Below, one piece after another: positions 54,000 through 62,534 of a DNA stretch of 64,000 bases. The notes under the pieces were generated by a model. The model was not told where the DNA came from and ran no database searches. It saw only the letters and a program-made list of their open reading frames with translations. How positions within the stretch are numbered: position 1 is the stretch's first letter; every line of letters starts with the position of its first letter. Source of the stretch: Capillimicrobium parvum (GTDB lineage Bacteria > Actinomycetota > Thermoleophilia > Solirubrobacterales > Solirubrobacteraceae); the NCBI RefSeq assembly GCF_021172045.1, contig NZ_CP087164.1:3596001-3660000 (forward strand). Reading direction: 5' to 3'. The position numbers and the translations under genes are program-made.

Positions 54000-55685
54000 T
54001 CAGAGGGCGGCCTGCAGCACCTCGCGCGCGACCGGCGCGGCGGCCGTCCCCCCGAACCCCGCGCCGACCAGCATGACCGCCACCGCCACCTCCGGACGGC
54101 CGGCCGGGGCGAACGCCACGAACCAGGCGTCGGCGTCCTTCGGATCCGACGAGTTGGGCCGCAGCTCGGCCGTGCCCGTCTTGCCCGCCACCTCGACGCC
54201 CGGGATGGCCGCCGCGGTGCCGGTGCCCGAGCGCACGACGCCGAGCATCATCTCGCGCACCTGATGCGCCACCTTCGTCGAGACGGCGCGCTTGCGTACA
54301 CGCTTCTGCAGGCGCGACAGGCGCGGCGCGGCGCGCACGCCGCCGGTCGCGATCGTCGCCCCGACGCTCGCCATGGCCAGCGGGGTGGCGAGGTCGCGGT
54401 CCTGGCCGATCGCCGCCGCGCCCACCGCGAGGTCGTCGGGCAGCTTCGACGGCGGCGAGATCGTGCTCGGCTTGGCCGCCGGGATGCGCGGCTCCTCGTT
54501 GAACCCGAACCGCTCGGCCGCCGCCACGAGCTTCTTCGCGCCCACCTTGGCCCCGAGCGGCGCGAACACGGAGTTGCACGACTCGATGAACGACTCGGTC
54601 AGCGTGCCGCCGCACGACTCGCCGCCCGCGTTGCGCAGCTGCGTGCCGGACAGGACCGCTGCCGTGCGGACCGGGTACGTCGTCGCCGGCGTCGCCTTGC
54701 CATCCTCGAGCGCCGCCGCCGCGGTGATGATCTTGAACGTCGACCCGGGCGGCTGCGGAGCGGACACCGCGAGGCCGGCGAGCGCCAGCACCGCACCGTC
54801 GCGCGGCCGGATGACCGCCACCCCGCCGAGCCGGTCGCCGAGCGCGTTCGCGGCCCGCGCCATGAGTGCGGGCCGGATCGTCGTGTGCACGTCGCGGCCC
54901 TTGGCCGCCTTCGTGCGGGCGATGACGCGCTTGCCGAACAGCAGGCGCTCGGCCGGGTGGCCGGCAAGGCGGTCGTCGAAGATCCGCTGCAGGCCGGTCG
55001 GCTTCCCGCCCTCCGCGCCGGGCCGCCCCGCGATGGAGGCGCCGAGAGCCGTCGCGTCGAGCAGCGTGCCGTCGGCGGCGATGATCTCCCCCCGCGAGAC
55101 CGGCGTGCCCGACCGCTTGTGCACCGCCTCGCCCGCGCGCAGCCCGGGCAGGCGCAGCATCGGGTCCCACTCGACGCCCGCATCCTTCTTGGACCCCTTC
55201 ACCGGGACCTGCACCGTGCCGCGCAGCTCTCCGAAGTCGGCCGTCGTGACGACCACCGGCACGGCGATGTGGCCGTTGGCCTCGTCGCCCGGCGTGCCCG
55301 CCCGCAGCTCGCGAACGCCCGCCGCCCGGTACGCGCGCCGGTACGACGCGGCGAAGTCCACCTCGGGCGCGCGCGCCTGCGCCGCCGGGGTCAGCGCCTC
55401 CCACATCCCGTGGCGATCGCCCTTCTCCCAGGCGGTGACGAAGCTCGCGGCCGCCTGGCGCCGGTCGTCCTGTGCCGACGACTTCGTGCGCCACCAGATC
55501 ACCCCGCCGACGACGCCGGCGATCACCGCCAGCACCAGCAGCGCGCCGATCAGCGCCCGCAGCATGCTGCGCCAGCCGCCGCCCGGGCCCCGGGACCGCC
55601 GGCGGCGCGCCGTGGCGCCACCGCCCAGGAGCACCGAGCCGGCCCGCGGGGTCGGGGCGGAGTAGCGAGAGCGTCGGCGCGGCAT
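54000..55685 (-). CDS. Penicillin-binding transpeptidase with NTF2-like MecA_N domain
   Basis: 561 aa, class B-like PBP. One membrane helix (ALIGALLVLAVIAGVVGGVIWW) lies behind a very basic N-terminus. The NTF2-like domain (about 70-130) starts SFVTAWEKGDRHGMWEAL, and the dimerisation domain follows. The transpeptidase has PPGSTFKIITA (Ser-x-x-Lys), ESCNSVFA (SxN) and AGKTGTAE (KTG). MecA_N domains mark low-affinity PBPs such as PBP2a and mycobacterial PbpA-like enzymes; beta-lactam affinity cannot be inferred. ATG 55683-55685. Confidence 0.93.
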   Translation of the reverse strand: MPRRRSRYSAPTPRAGSVLLGGGATARRRRSRGPGGGWRSMLRALIGALLVLAVIAGVVGGVIWWRTKSSAQDDRRQAAASFVTAWEKGDRHGMWEALTPAAQARAPEVDFAASYRRAYRAAGVRELRAGTPGDEANGHIAVPVVVTTADFGELRGTVQVPVKGSKKDAGVEWDPMLRLPGLRAGEAVHKRSGTPVSRGEIIAADGTLLDATALGASIAGRPGAEGGKPTGLQRIFDDRLAGHPAERLLFGKRVIARTKAAKGRDVHTTIRPALMARAANALGDRLGGVAVIRPRDGAVLALAGLAVSAPQPPGSTFKIITAAAALEDGKATPATTYPVRTAAVLSGTQLRNAGGESCGGTLTESFIESCNSVFAPLGAKVGAKKLVAAAERFGFNEEPRIPAAKPSTISPPSKLPDDLAVGAAAIGQDRDLATPLAMASVGATIATGGVRAAPRLSRLQKRVRKRAVSTKVAHQVREMMLGVVRSGTGTAAAIPGVEVAGKTGTAELRPNSSDPKDADAWFVAFAPAGRPEVAVAVMLVGAGFGGTAAAPVAREVLQAAL

Positions 55686-55749
55686 GAGGACCCCCCGTTC
55701 TAGCGTCCCGCCGCCCCGCGTGTCGCAGGTTTCGGCCCGCGGGACGCCC

Positions 55750-56358
55750 TCAGCGCGGCCGCGGCATGTCGAACAGCCGGTCCACGACCGCATAGTCGCC
55801 GAGATAGCCGCAGCGCGCGATCGGCCGCAGCGCCGCCGTGTCGACCTTCCCGTCGGCGACGAAGCGCTCGTCGAGGTGCACCCCGACGACCTGGCCGATG
55901 ACGAGGTGCCGGTCGAGCTCGCGGCCCTCCACGTCGCGCAGCTGGACGGTGTGCACGACGCGGCACTCGAGCGCGCACGGGCTCTCGGCGACGCGCGGCG
56001 GCTCGACGAGCCGCGACGGCGCCATCGTCAACCCGGCGTGGGCGAACTCGTTGACCCCGCGCGGGAGAGTCGCCGACGTCGCGTTCATCGCCTCGCGCAG
56101 ATCCCAGGTCGCCAGGTTCCACACGAAGGCGCCGCCCTCGTCCGCGAACGTCGCGGAGTCCTTGCGGCCGTCGCTCGAGAAGGCGAGCATCGGCGGGCCC
56201 TCGGAGACCGCGTTGAAGAAGCTGTACGGGGCGAGGTTGACCGCGCCGTCCGCGCCGACCGTCGAGACCCAGCCGATGGGCCGCGGGGCGATGATCGCCT
56301 TGAACGGGTCGTGCGGCAGCAGCTCGCGCGGCCGCGCATCCGGCTCGTAGAACAGCAC
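55750..56358 (-). CDS. Flavin reductase family protein (DIM6/NTAB)
   Basis: 202 aa, FMN-binding split barrel. IIAPRPIGWVSTVGADGAVNLAPYSFFNAVSEGPPML and ATFADEGGAFVWNLATWDLREAMN are the family's flavin-binding blocks, and AESPCALECRVVHTVQL the central strand. GTG 56356-56358 shares a base with the mnmA stop (TAGTG), so it is coupled. It could reduce FAD/FMN for the hpaB-type oxygenase two genes upstream, as HpaC does for HpaB (inference from context). Confidence 0.88.
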   Translation of the reverse strand: MLFYEPDARPRELLPHDPFKAIIAPRPIGWVSTVGADGAVNLAPYSFFNAVSEGPPMLAFSSDGRKDSATFADEGGAFVWNLATWDLREAMNATSATLPRGVNEFAHAGLTMAPSRLVEPPRVAESPCALECRVVHTVQLRDVEGRELDRHLVIGQVVGVHLDERFVADGKVDTAALRPIARCGYLGDYAVVDRLFDMPRPR

Positions 56359-57755
56359 TACGCGATCGTCGCGTGCCCGAGCACGCGCTCGCCCGCCATG
56401 AACACCGCGGCCTGCCCGGGCGCCGCGCCGTCGAAGGCCTCCTCGAGCTCGACGACGTCGCCGTCGAGCCGGCACGCCACCGGCCGCGAGCGGTAGCGCA
56501 GCCGGACCGTCTCGACCTCCTCCGCCGGCCGGTTCAGCCGCACGCCGCGCAGGCGCACGCGCGTGGTCGCCAGCTCCTCGCGCGCGCCCACCACCACCGT
56601 GTTCGTCGCCGCGTCCTTCGCGAGCACGTAGCGCGGCTCGCCGCCGCCGAGGCCCAGGCCCTTGCGCTGGCCGACCGTGTACTCCGCGTGGCCGCGATGA
56701 CGCCCGAGCCGGCGGCCGGCGGCGTCGACGATGTCCCCGGGGCGGGCGCGATGGCCGCCGTGGCGGGCGAGGAACGCGGCGCGTCCGGTGCCGGCGAGGA
56801 AGCACAGGTCCTGCGAGTCGGGCTTGCGCGCGACCGGCAGCCCGGCGTCCTCGGCGAGGGTGCGCACCTGCGGCTTGGCCAGCTCGCCGAGCGGGAAGCG
56901 CATCCGGGCCAGCGACGAGCGCGGCACGGCGGCGAGCACGTAGCTCTGGTCCTTGGCCGGGTCGGCCGCGACGCGCAGCAGCCCGTCGCCGTCGAGGCGC
57001 GCGTAGTGGCCGGTCGCGAGGGTCTGCGCCCCCACACGGTCGGCGAAGTCGAGCATGGCGTCCAGGCGCACCGAGCCGTTGCACCGCACGCACGGGTTCG
57101 GCGTCAGCCCGGCCTCGTGGTCGGCGAGCCACGGCTCGACGACCCCCGCGCGGAACTCGTCGCGCAGATCGAGCGTGAAGTGCGCGAGCCCCATCCGGTG
57201 CGCGAGCGCCCGCGCGTGGCGGACCGCGGAGGCCGAGCAGCAGGAGGTCTCGGCGTCGTTCTCGGGCGACGCCCACAGCTCGAGCGTGACGGCCACGACG
57301 TCGCCGCCCGCCGCGCCGCAGCGCAGTGCGGCGACCGCCGAGTCGACGCCGCCGCTCATCGCCACGAGCACGCGCCCGGGGACGGCCGCCGCCGTCCCGT
57401 CGGCGCGCACCGCCGCGCCGAGCGCCCGGTGCAGCGCGTCCGCCGCCAGCTCCGCGGCGTGGACCTTGCCCGGGCTGAGCCCGCCGAGCTCGCCGGCGAT
57501 CGTGGCCGCCGACACCCGGCCGGCGGCCAGGACCGGCGCGCCGCGCACGAGCTCCACGGCCGCCGACGCCGCCGCCTGGGCCGCTCCGCAGCCGGACGCG
57601 TCGCAGCCCGCGTCGGCCACGCGATCGCCCTCGACCGCCACGGACACGCGCACGAGGTCGCCGCACGCCGCGCCGCCCGCGGCGCCGTGCCGCGCGCCCT
57701 CCGGCCGGTGGCCGCGCGGCGCGCGCAGGTACTCCTCGAAGCGCTCGTCGGCCAT
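56358..57755 (-). CDS. mnmA: IscU-like domain fused to tRNA 2-thiouridylase MnmA
   Basis: 465 aa, about 100 longer than MnmA. Residues 1-115 are an IscU/NifU-N scaffold: Cys31-Gly-Asp33, SGCGAAQAAAS with Cys56, and GKVHAAELAADAL where His99 is kept but the next residue, normally Cys, is Ala100. From about 128 it is MnmA: PP-loop SGGVDS (134-139), a Cys pair (172-173), TPNPCVRCN (Cys222, Cys225), ATGHYAR, DSQDLCFLAG (Cys318), and the C-terminal beta barrel. MnmA adds sulfur at C2 of U34 in tRNA Lys/Glu/Gln. The fusion suggests an Fe-S or sulfur hand-off in cis. ATG 57753-57755 is 7 nt behind TACACT. Confidence 0.9.
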   Translation of the reverse strand: MADERFEEYLRAPRGHRPEGARHGAAGGAACGDLVRVSVAVEGDRVADAGCDASGCGAAQAAASAAVELVRGAPVLAAGRVSAATIAGELGGLSPGKVHAAELAADALHRALGAAVRADGTAAAVPGRVLVAMSGGVDSAVAALRCGAAGGDVVAVTLELWASPENDAETSCCSASAVRHARALAHRMGLAHFTLDLRDEFRAGVVEPWLADHEAGLTPNPCVRCNGSVRLDAMLDFADRVGAQTLATGHYARLDGDGLLRVAADPAKDQSYVLAAVPRSSLARMRFPLGELAKPQVRTLAEDAGLPVARKPDSQDLCFLAGTGRAAFLARHGGHRARPGDIVDAAGRRLGRHRGHAEYTVGQRKGLGLGGGEPRYVLAKDAATNTVVVGAREELATTRVRLRGVRLNRPAEEVETVRLRYRSRPVACRLDGDVVELEEAFDGAAPGQAAVFMAGERVLGHATIA

Positions 57756-57762
57756 GCGCCCG

Positions 57763-57768
57763 AGTGTA
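57763..57768 (-). promoter_or_regulatory. -10 hexamer of the iscU-mnmA gene
   Basis: TACACT on the minus strand in the 39-bp gap after the hpaB-type gene, 7 nt before the ATG; gives mnmA a promoter independent of the oxygenase. Confidence 0.5.
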
Positions 57769-57794
57769 CGTGCGCGCCGCCGCGCCCGGCTTCT

Positions 57795-59375
57795 CTATGC
57801 GGGCGTCTCCGCGATGTAGCCCTCGTGGGCGTCCTGCTCGCGGGCGTACTCCGGCTGGTAGCGCACGTTGGTGTAGTGCGACGCCTTCTCGGACTCCTCG
57901 GCGCGCGCCGCGAGCTCGGCCGTGTCGCCGAAGCCGAGCACCTCGCGCGCCAGCTCGGTCATCGGACCGTCGACCTGGTACTCGGTGCGCTGCATCGTCA
58001 GCAGGTTGATGAGGTACAGGGGCGTGCCGTTGAACTTCTCGAACATCTCGTGGCGCGCGCCCCACTCGGTCAGGTAGCGCTCGCTGATCTGCCGGAAGAT
58101 CGCGATCCGGTCGCGCGCCGTGATCGCCGAGCCCTTCAGCGCGTCCTCGAGCTTGGGCCCGATGTACGGGTCGTCGAGCTCGCGCCGCGTCGGCTGGATC
58201 ACGACGCCACGCCCGCAGAAGTCGATGAGCGTGTTGACCATCTTGTGCTGGTTCTCGAGGTAGTGCGCGCGGCCGAAGTCGACGAACACGTTGTTCGGCT
58301 TGTAGAGGCCGCCGGGGGTCGCGAAGCCCGTCTCCTCGGCGGCGATCATGAACGCGCGGCAGGTCTCGCGGAAGCGGATGAGCTCGGCGAGCTGCGACTG
58401 CACCACCGGGCTGCCGGCGGTGCCGAGCGCCTGCGTGATCAGCAGCCCGAGCCCGACCATCAGCTCGGCGTGGACCGTGTGGCGGATCTGCGTCTCGAGG
58501 TGCACCCAGTCGAACTGGCGCTGCGGGTACCACTTCGCGTGGTCCGGGTTGCCGACGTGCTGGACCTCCCCCCACGGGATGAGGACGTCGTCGAAGTAGA
58601 CCATCCCGTCCAGCTCGTCGCCGATCGTCGACAGCGGGCGGTCGTACGGGTCGGCGTCGGGCGTCGCCCGCGACTCGCGCGCCACGACCGTGACCCCGGG
58701 GGTGCTGAGCGGGACGAGCGCGTAGACCGTCTGCTCCGGCGTCTGCCCCGGGCGCCAGAGGTTGCCGATCAGCAGCTCGTTGACGAACGGGATCGTCGTC
58801 CCGATCGCCTTCCAGCCGCGCACGACGATCCCGTCGTCGTTCTCCTCGACGATCTTCAGCATCGGGGTCTCGGCCATGGCGTCGTCGCGGCCGCGGTCGT
58901 ACTGGACGTCGAGGAACATCGGCGAGATCGCGAGATCCTGCGTCGTCACGCGCTCCCACTGGCGCTCGATGTTGCCGCGCAGGTCGCGCTCCGGCCCCTG
59001 GAAGCGCGAGTTCGCCGCCCAGGGCTCCGGGTCGTCGACCTGCGTGTACATGACGACGTTCATCCCCGCCGGCGGACGGGTGAAGATGCCGCCCTTGAAG
59101 TGGCGGAACCAGAACTCGTGGTAGGCCCGCCGGCGCAGCACGTCCTCCTTGGAGCGCGGCAGGAACCAGTGCAGCGACTGGCGCTCGCCGCGCTCGTCGA
59201 CGAAGGTCAGCACGTCCTCGTGCGCGGTATCGAGGTGCAGGTCGTAGTACTCGGCGATCGCCTGCGCGTAGCCGCGGGTCTTGGGATGCGTCGTGACGTC
59301 CTCGATCAGCTCGCCGCCGACGTACACACGACGGCCGTCGCGCAGCGACGCCAGGTACTGCTCGCCCGTCCTCAT
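57795..59375 (-). CDS. hpaB: 4-hydroxyphenylacetate 3-monooxygenase (HpaB)-type flavin oxygenase
   Basis: 526 aa FADH2-dependent oxygenase of the HpaB/PvcC family, acyl-CoA dehydrogenase fold. MRTGEQYLASLRDGRRVYVGGE is the family N-terminus; WKAIGTTIPFVNELLIGNLW and LIDFCGRGVVIQPTRRELDDPYIGPKL are conserved. The substrate is a phenol of some kind; 4-hydroxyphenylacetate is only the family name. Start ATG 59373-59375 is preferred over one 15 nt upstream because GAGGAGAG lies before it. It follows the STAND/SARP regulator by 67 bp and precedes iscU-mnmA and the flavin reductase. Confidence 0.92.
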   Translation of the reverse strand: MRTGEQYLASLRDGRRVYVGGELIEDVTTHPKTRGYAQAIAEYYDLHLDTAHEDVLTFVDERGERQSLHWFLPRSKEDVLRRRAYHEFWFRHFKGGIFTRPPAGMNVVMYTQVDDPEPWAANSRFQGPERDLRGNIERQWERVTTQDLAISPMFLDVQYDRGRDDAMAETPMLKIVEENDDGIVVRGWKAIGTTIPFVNELLIGNLWRPGQTPEQTVYALVPLSTPGVTVVARESRATPDADPYDRPLSTIGDELDGMVYFDDVLIPWGEVQHVGNPDHAKWYPQRQFDWVHLETQIRHTVHAELMVGLGLLITQALGTAGSPVVQSQLAELIRFRETCRAFMIAAEETGFATPGGLYKPNNVFVDFGRAHYLENQHKMVNTLIDFCGRGVVIQPTRRELDDPYIGPKLEDALKGSAITARDRIAIFRQISERYLTEWGARHEMFEKFNGTPLYLINLLTMQRTEYQVDGPMTELAREVLGFGDTAELAARAEESEKASHYTNVRYQPEYAREQDAHEGYIAETPA

Positions 59376-59380
59376 GCTGG

Positions 59381-59388
59381 CTCTCCTC
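59381..59388 (-). promoter_or_regulatory. Strong ribosome binding site of the hpaB-type gene
   Basis: GAGGAGAG on the minus strand, 5 nt before the ATG; decides the start and is complementary to the pyrimidine tract of the candidate small RNA. Confidence 0.7.
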
Positions 59389-59442
59389 ATGCCGAGACTG
59401 TTCCGGCGGGATGCTGAGCGGCGGCCGTTAACCAGCCCGAAA

Positions 59443-62400
59443 TCAGCGCCGCAGCGCGACGAGCAGCTGCCGGGTGGACGGCGACGGCTGGGTGCCCAGC
59501 TCGCCGAGCGCCCGCCGGCAGCGGCGGTACGCGGCGATCACGCGGTCCTCGTCGCCCGTCGCGCCCGCGATGCGCATGACCAGCCGCCACGCGCTCTCCC
59601 GGAACGGGTCCGCCGCGAGGGCCGCCTCGACGAGCTCCTCGGCCTGCCGGTAGCGGCCGGTGGCGAACGCCAGGTGCGCCGCCTCCACGCGCGCCTCGCC
59701 CACGAGCTCGACGAGCCGCTCGCGCCGCTCGTCCGCCCACGGTGCGGGGATCGCGGGGAGGTACTCGCCGCGCTCGGCGATCGCCAGCGCGTCGAGGATC
59801 GCGGCGAGCTGCTCCTCGCCCTGCAGTCGCGCCGCCTCGCGCAGGCGCCCGGTCAGCTCGTCGGACTCGCTGCGCAGGTCGACCTCGGCGTCGAAGCGCA
59901 CCTGGCTGCCGTCGAGGCACGGGCCGACGCCCTCGGGCAGCACCTCGCGCAGCCGGTGCACCGCCTGGCGCAGATAGGCGCGCGTCGACTCGTCCGAGCG
60001 CCCGCCGAACAGCGCGTCCAGCAGCCGATCGCGGTCGGCGGCGTGGCCGGGCGCCGCGGCGAGGTAGGCGAGCAGCGCGACGCTCTTGGCGATCCGCGGA
60101 CGCACCTCGTGCCCGTCGACCTCGATCCGCGCCGTCCCGAACTCGGCGAGCCGGATGGTGGTGCGCGCAGGCAGGTCGATCGCGACCCCCTCGGCCATGA
60201 GCGCCCGCCCGAGCTCGTGCCAGCGCGAGTCGGCGCCCGCCTCGGCATCGAGCCGGCGCGCGACGACGGCGGGGAAGTCCGCCAGCGCCTGGAGGAGGTG
60301 GTGGTTGGAGCCGTGCCTCGTCGCCGCCTCGAGCGCCAGGTCGGCGGCCGCGTCGGCGCCGTCCTCGTCGCCGGCGCGCCAGCGGGCCTCGGCGAGCAGG
60401 ATCGCCGCGGTCGGCAGCTCGATGATGCGGCCCGACGCGCGCATGCGCTCGACCGCGCGCTCGAGCACCGTCAGCGCCTCGGCGCCGGGCGAGCGCATGA
60501 GCAGCGCCAGCCCCCGCCACGTGTCGGACTGCTCGGCGAGGAACCCGTAGCGGCCGCCGACCGGGTCCGCGTCGACGGCGTCGAGGATGGCGAGCGCCGC
60601 GTCCGGGTCGTGGCACAGGCGCAGCTCGAGCCTGGCCTCGATGAGCCGGTTGAGGACGTCGAAGACCAGCGAGCCGCTGGCGCGGATGTCCTCGCGGCCG
60701 CGCAGGAGCACCTCGCGCGCCTCGGCGACGTCGCCCACGTCGATGATCAGCTCCGGGCCGACGATGCCGTGCATCCACGCCGGCGCCCAGGCCCTCGGGT
60801 GGGCGCGGTAGAGGTCGAGCGCCTGGTCGGTGCGCCCGCTCGCCCGCAGCGACCCGACGCGCCACGGCGTGGTGACCGCCTCGGCCCACGAGGAGGCCGG
60901 CGACTGCCCGGCCTCGCGGACGAGACCGTGGGCGTAGTTCACGCGCCGGACCAGCGCGTCGAGCGGGCCGCCGCTCAGCGCCGGGCCCTCCGGCGGCACC
61001 GGCGAGCCCTCGTGGTCGACGAGCCGCAGCAGGTAGTGGAGCGCGTCGACCTCGGGGCTCGGCTCAGCGGCCGCGACGACCGCGCGGGCGTCGGCGTCGC
61101 GCCCGAGGTGCCAGTAGCACCACGCCAGCAGCGCCGCCGCCATCGACGACGTGCGGGCCAGCCGCTCGCGCTCTCCCGCAGCGTCCAGCCGGTCGCCCAG
61201 CCGTCCGCCGCGGCGGTAGTCCTCGCCGCCGATCGCCAGCATGAGCTCGGCCACGGTGAGCGGCCCGAGCGGCGGGGCCACCGGCGCGACCTCGTCGAGC
61301 AGGCGCTCGGCCACCGCGAAGTCCAGGCGCTCCACGACCGCCTCGACGACCGCCTCGACGGCGGGCAGCGCGCGCTCGCGCTCCCCCACGCGCAGGAACT
61401 GCTCGGCCGCGTCCTCGTGGTGGCGCTCGGCCATGAGCAGGTCGCCGTAGGCGCAGCGCAGCGCCCGGACGTCCTCGCCGCCGCGGCGCTCGAGGCGCTC
61501 GACCAGGTACTCGCGAAAGCGCGGGTGGCAGCGCATCCGCAGCCCGCCGGGCTCCCAGACGACGGGCAGGTGGCGCGCCCGTAACGCGACGAGCCTGTCG
61601 CCGGCGCCGGGCTGCCCGAGGGCCTCCGCACGGGCCGGGGTCACCTCGTCGAGCAGCGACGTCGCCTCGAGGAAGTCGCGGTCGGCCGGCTCGAGGTGGC
61701 CGAGGATCTGCGAGGCGAGGTAGCCGGACAGGGGGTCGGCCTCGCCCCCCGAGCCGGGGACGTGCTCGGCCGAGCGCCACGCCTCGAAGAGCACGCCGGT
61801 CACCCAGCCGCCGGTGACCTGGACCGCGTGGGCGGGGTCGACGGTGTCGATGCCCCCGCGGGCCAGCGCCTGCGCCGCCTCCGCCTCGGTGAACGCCAGC
61901 GCGCCCTCGCCGATCGCCGCGGCGCGTCCGAGCGCGCCCGCGGCCCCCAAGTCGAGCTGGACGTCGACGCGGCTGACGAGCACGACGCGCATCGCGGCCG
62001 GCGCGTAGCGGACGAAGGCGGCCAGGACCGCGAGCGCCTCCGGCGCATCCGCGAGCCGCTCCAGCTCGTCGACGACGAGGACCAGCCGGGCACCTTCCGC
62101 CGCCTCCGCGAGCAGCCCGGCCGCCTCGGCGTGCGGGATGCCGGCGGCGAGCGCCGCGCCGGCCACGTCGCTCGCACGCGGCACCGGCCGCGCGAGCGCC
62201 GCCTCCAGGTACGTGAGCAGGCGTCCGGGCGCCGCGTCGGTGTCGTCGAGCGTCAGCCACGCGACCGGGCGGTCCAGCGCGGCGGTGGCCTCGACCACCG
62301 CGGTCGTCTTGCCCGAGCCCGCCGTCGCGCAGACCCAGACGAGCGGGTGCGCGTCGACGATCCCGGCCAGCAGGCCGCTCACCCGGGGCCGGGCGACGAG

Positions 62401-62484
62401 CCGCTCGGAGAGCGGCGGCACCGCCAGCTTGCTCTGGATGACCGAGCGCCGGCCGCGCGACCCTGTTCTGCCGTCCTGGGACAT
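59443..62484 (-). CDS. STAND ATPase/SARP-type transcriptional regulator
   Basis: 1013 aa. N-terminal MalT-like NTPase: QSKLAVPPLSERLVARPRV, Walker A ATAGSGKTTAVV and Walker B LVLVVDELERL. A long helical-repeat middle (about 330-750) is TPR-like. The C-terminus carries a winged-helix domain (about 765-850, IRLAEFGTARIEVDGHEVRPRIAKSVALL in part) and a BTAD helical domain ending at the stop (ADPFRESAWRLVMRIAGATGDEDRVIAAYRRC). In classical SARPs the DNA-binding/BTAD pair is N-terminal. ATG 62482-62484; a TATGCT hexamer lies 18 nt upstream. Likely controls the hpaB cluster immediately downstream (inference). Confidence 0.87.
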   Translation of the reverse strand: MSQDGRTGSRGRRSVIQSKLAVPPLSERLVARPRVSGLLAGIVDAHPLVWVCATAGSGKTTAVVEATAALDRPVAWLTLDDTDAAPGRLLTYLEAALARPVPRASDVAGAALAAGIPHAEAAGLLAEAAEGARLVLVVDELERLADAPEALAVLAAFVRYAPAAMRVVLVSRVDVQLDLGAAGALGRAAAIGEGALAFTEAEAAQALARGGIDTVDPAHAVQVTGGWVTGVLFEAWRSAEHVPGSGGEADPLSGYLASQILGHLEPADRDFLEATSLLDEVTPARAEALGQPGAGDRLVALRARHLPVVWEPGGLRMRCHPRFREYLVERLERRGGEDVRALRCAYGDLLMAERHHEDAAEQFLRVGERERALPAVEAVVEAVVERLDFAVAERLLDEVAPVAPPLGPLTVAELMLAIGGEDYRRGGRLGDRLDAAGERERLARTSSMAAALLAWCYWHLGRDADARAVVAAAEPSPEVDALHYLLRLVDHEGSPVPPEGPALSGGPLDALVRRVNYAHGLVREAGQSPASSWAEAVTTPWRVGSLRASGRTDQALDLYRAHPRAWAPAWMHGIVGPELIIDVGDVAEAREVLLRGREDIRASGSLVFDVLNRLIEARLELRLCHDPDAALAILDAVDADPVGGRYGFLAEQSDTWRGLALLMRSPGAEALTVLERAVERMRASGRIIELPTAAILLAEARWRAGDEDGADAAADLALEAATRHGSNHHLLQALADFPAVVARRLDAEAGADSRWHELGRALMAEGVAIDLPARTTIRLAEFGTARIEVDGHEVRPRIAKSVALLAYLAAAPGHAADRDRLLDALFGGRSDESTRAYLRQAVHRLREVLPEGVGPCLDGSQVRFDAEVDLRSESDELTGRLREAARLQGEEQLAAILDALAIAERGEYLPAIPAPWADERRERLVELVGEARVEAAHLAFATGRYRQAEELVEAALAADPFRESAWRLVMRIAGATGDEDRVIAAYRRCRRALGELGTQPSPSTRQLLVALRR

Positions 62485-62534
62485 TGGACGCGATCCGCGG
62501 CGAGCATACCGGCGCCCGGCCGGCCGACCCGGCG

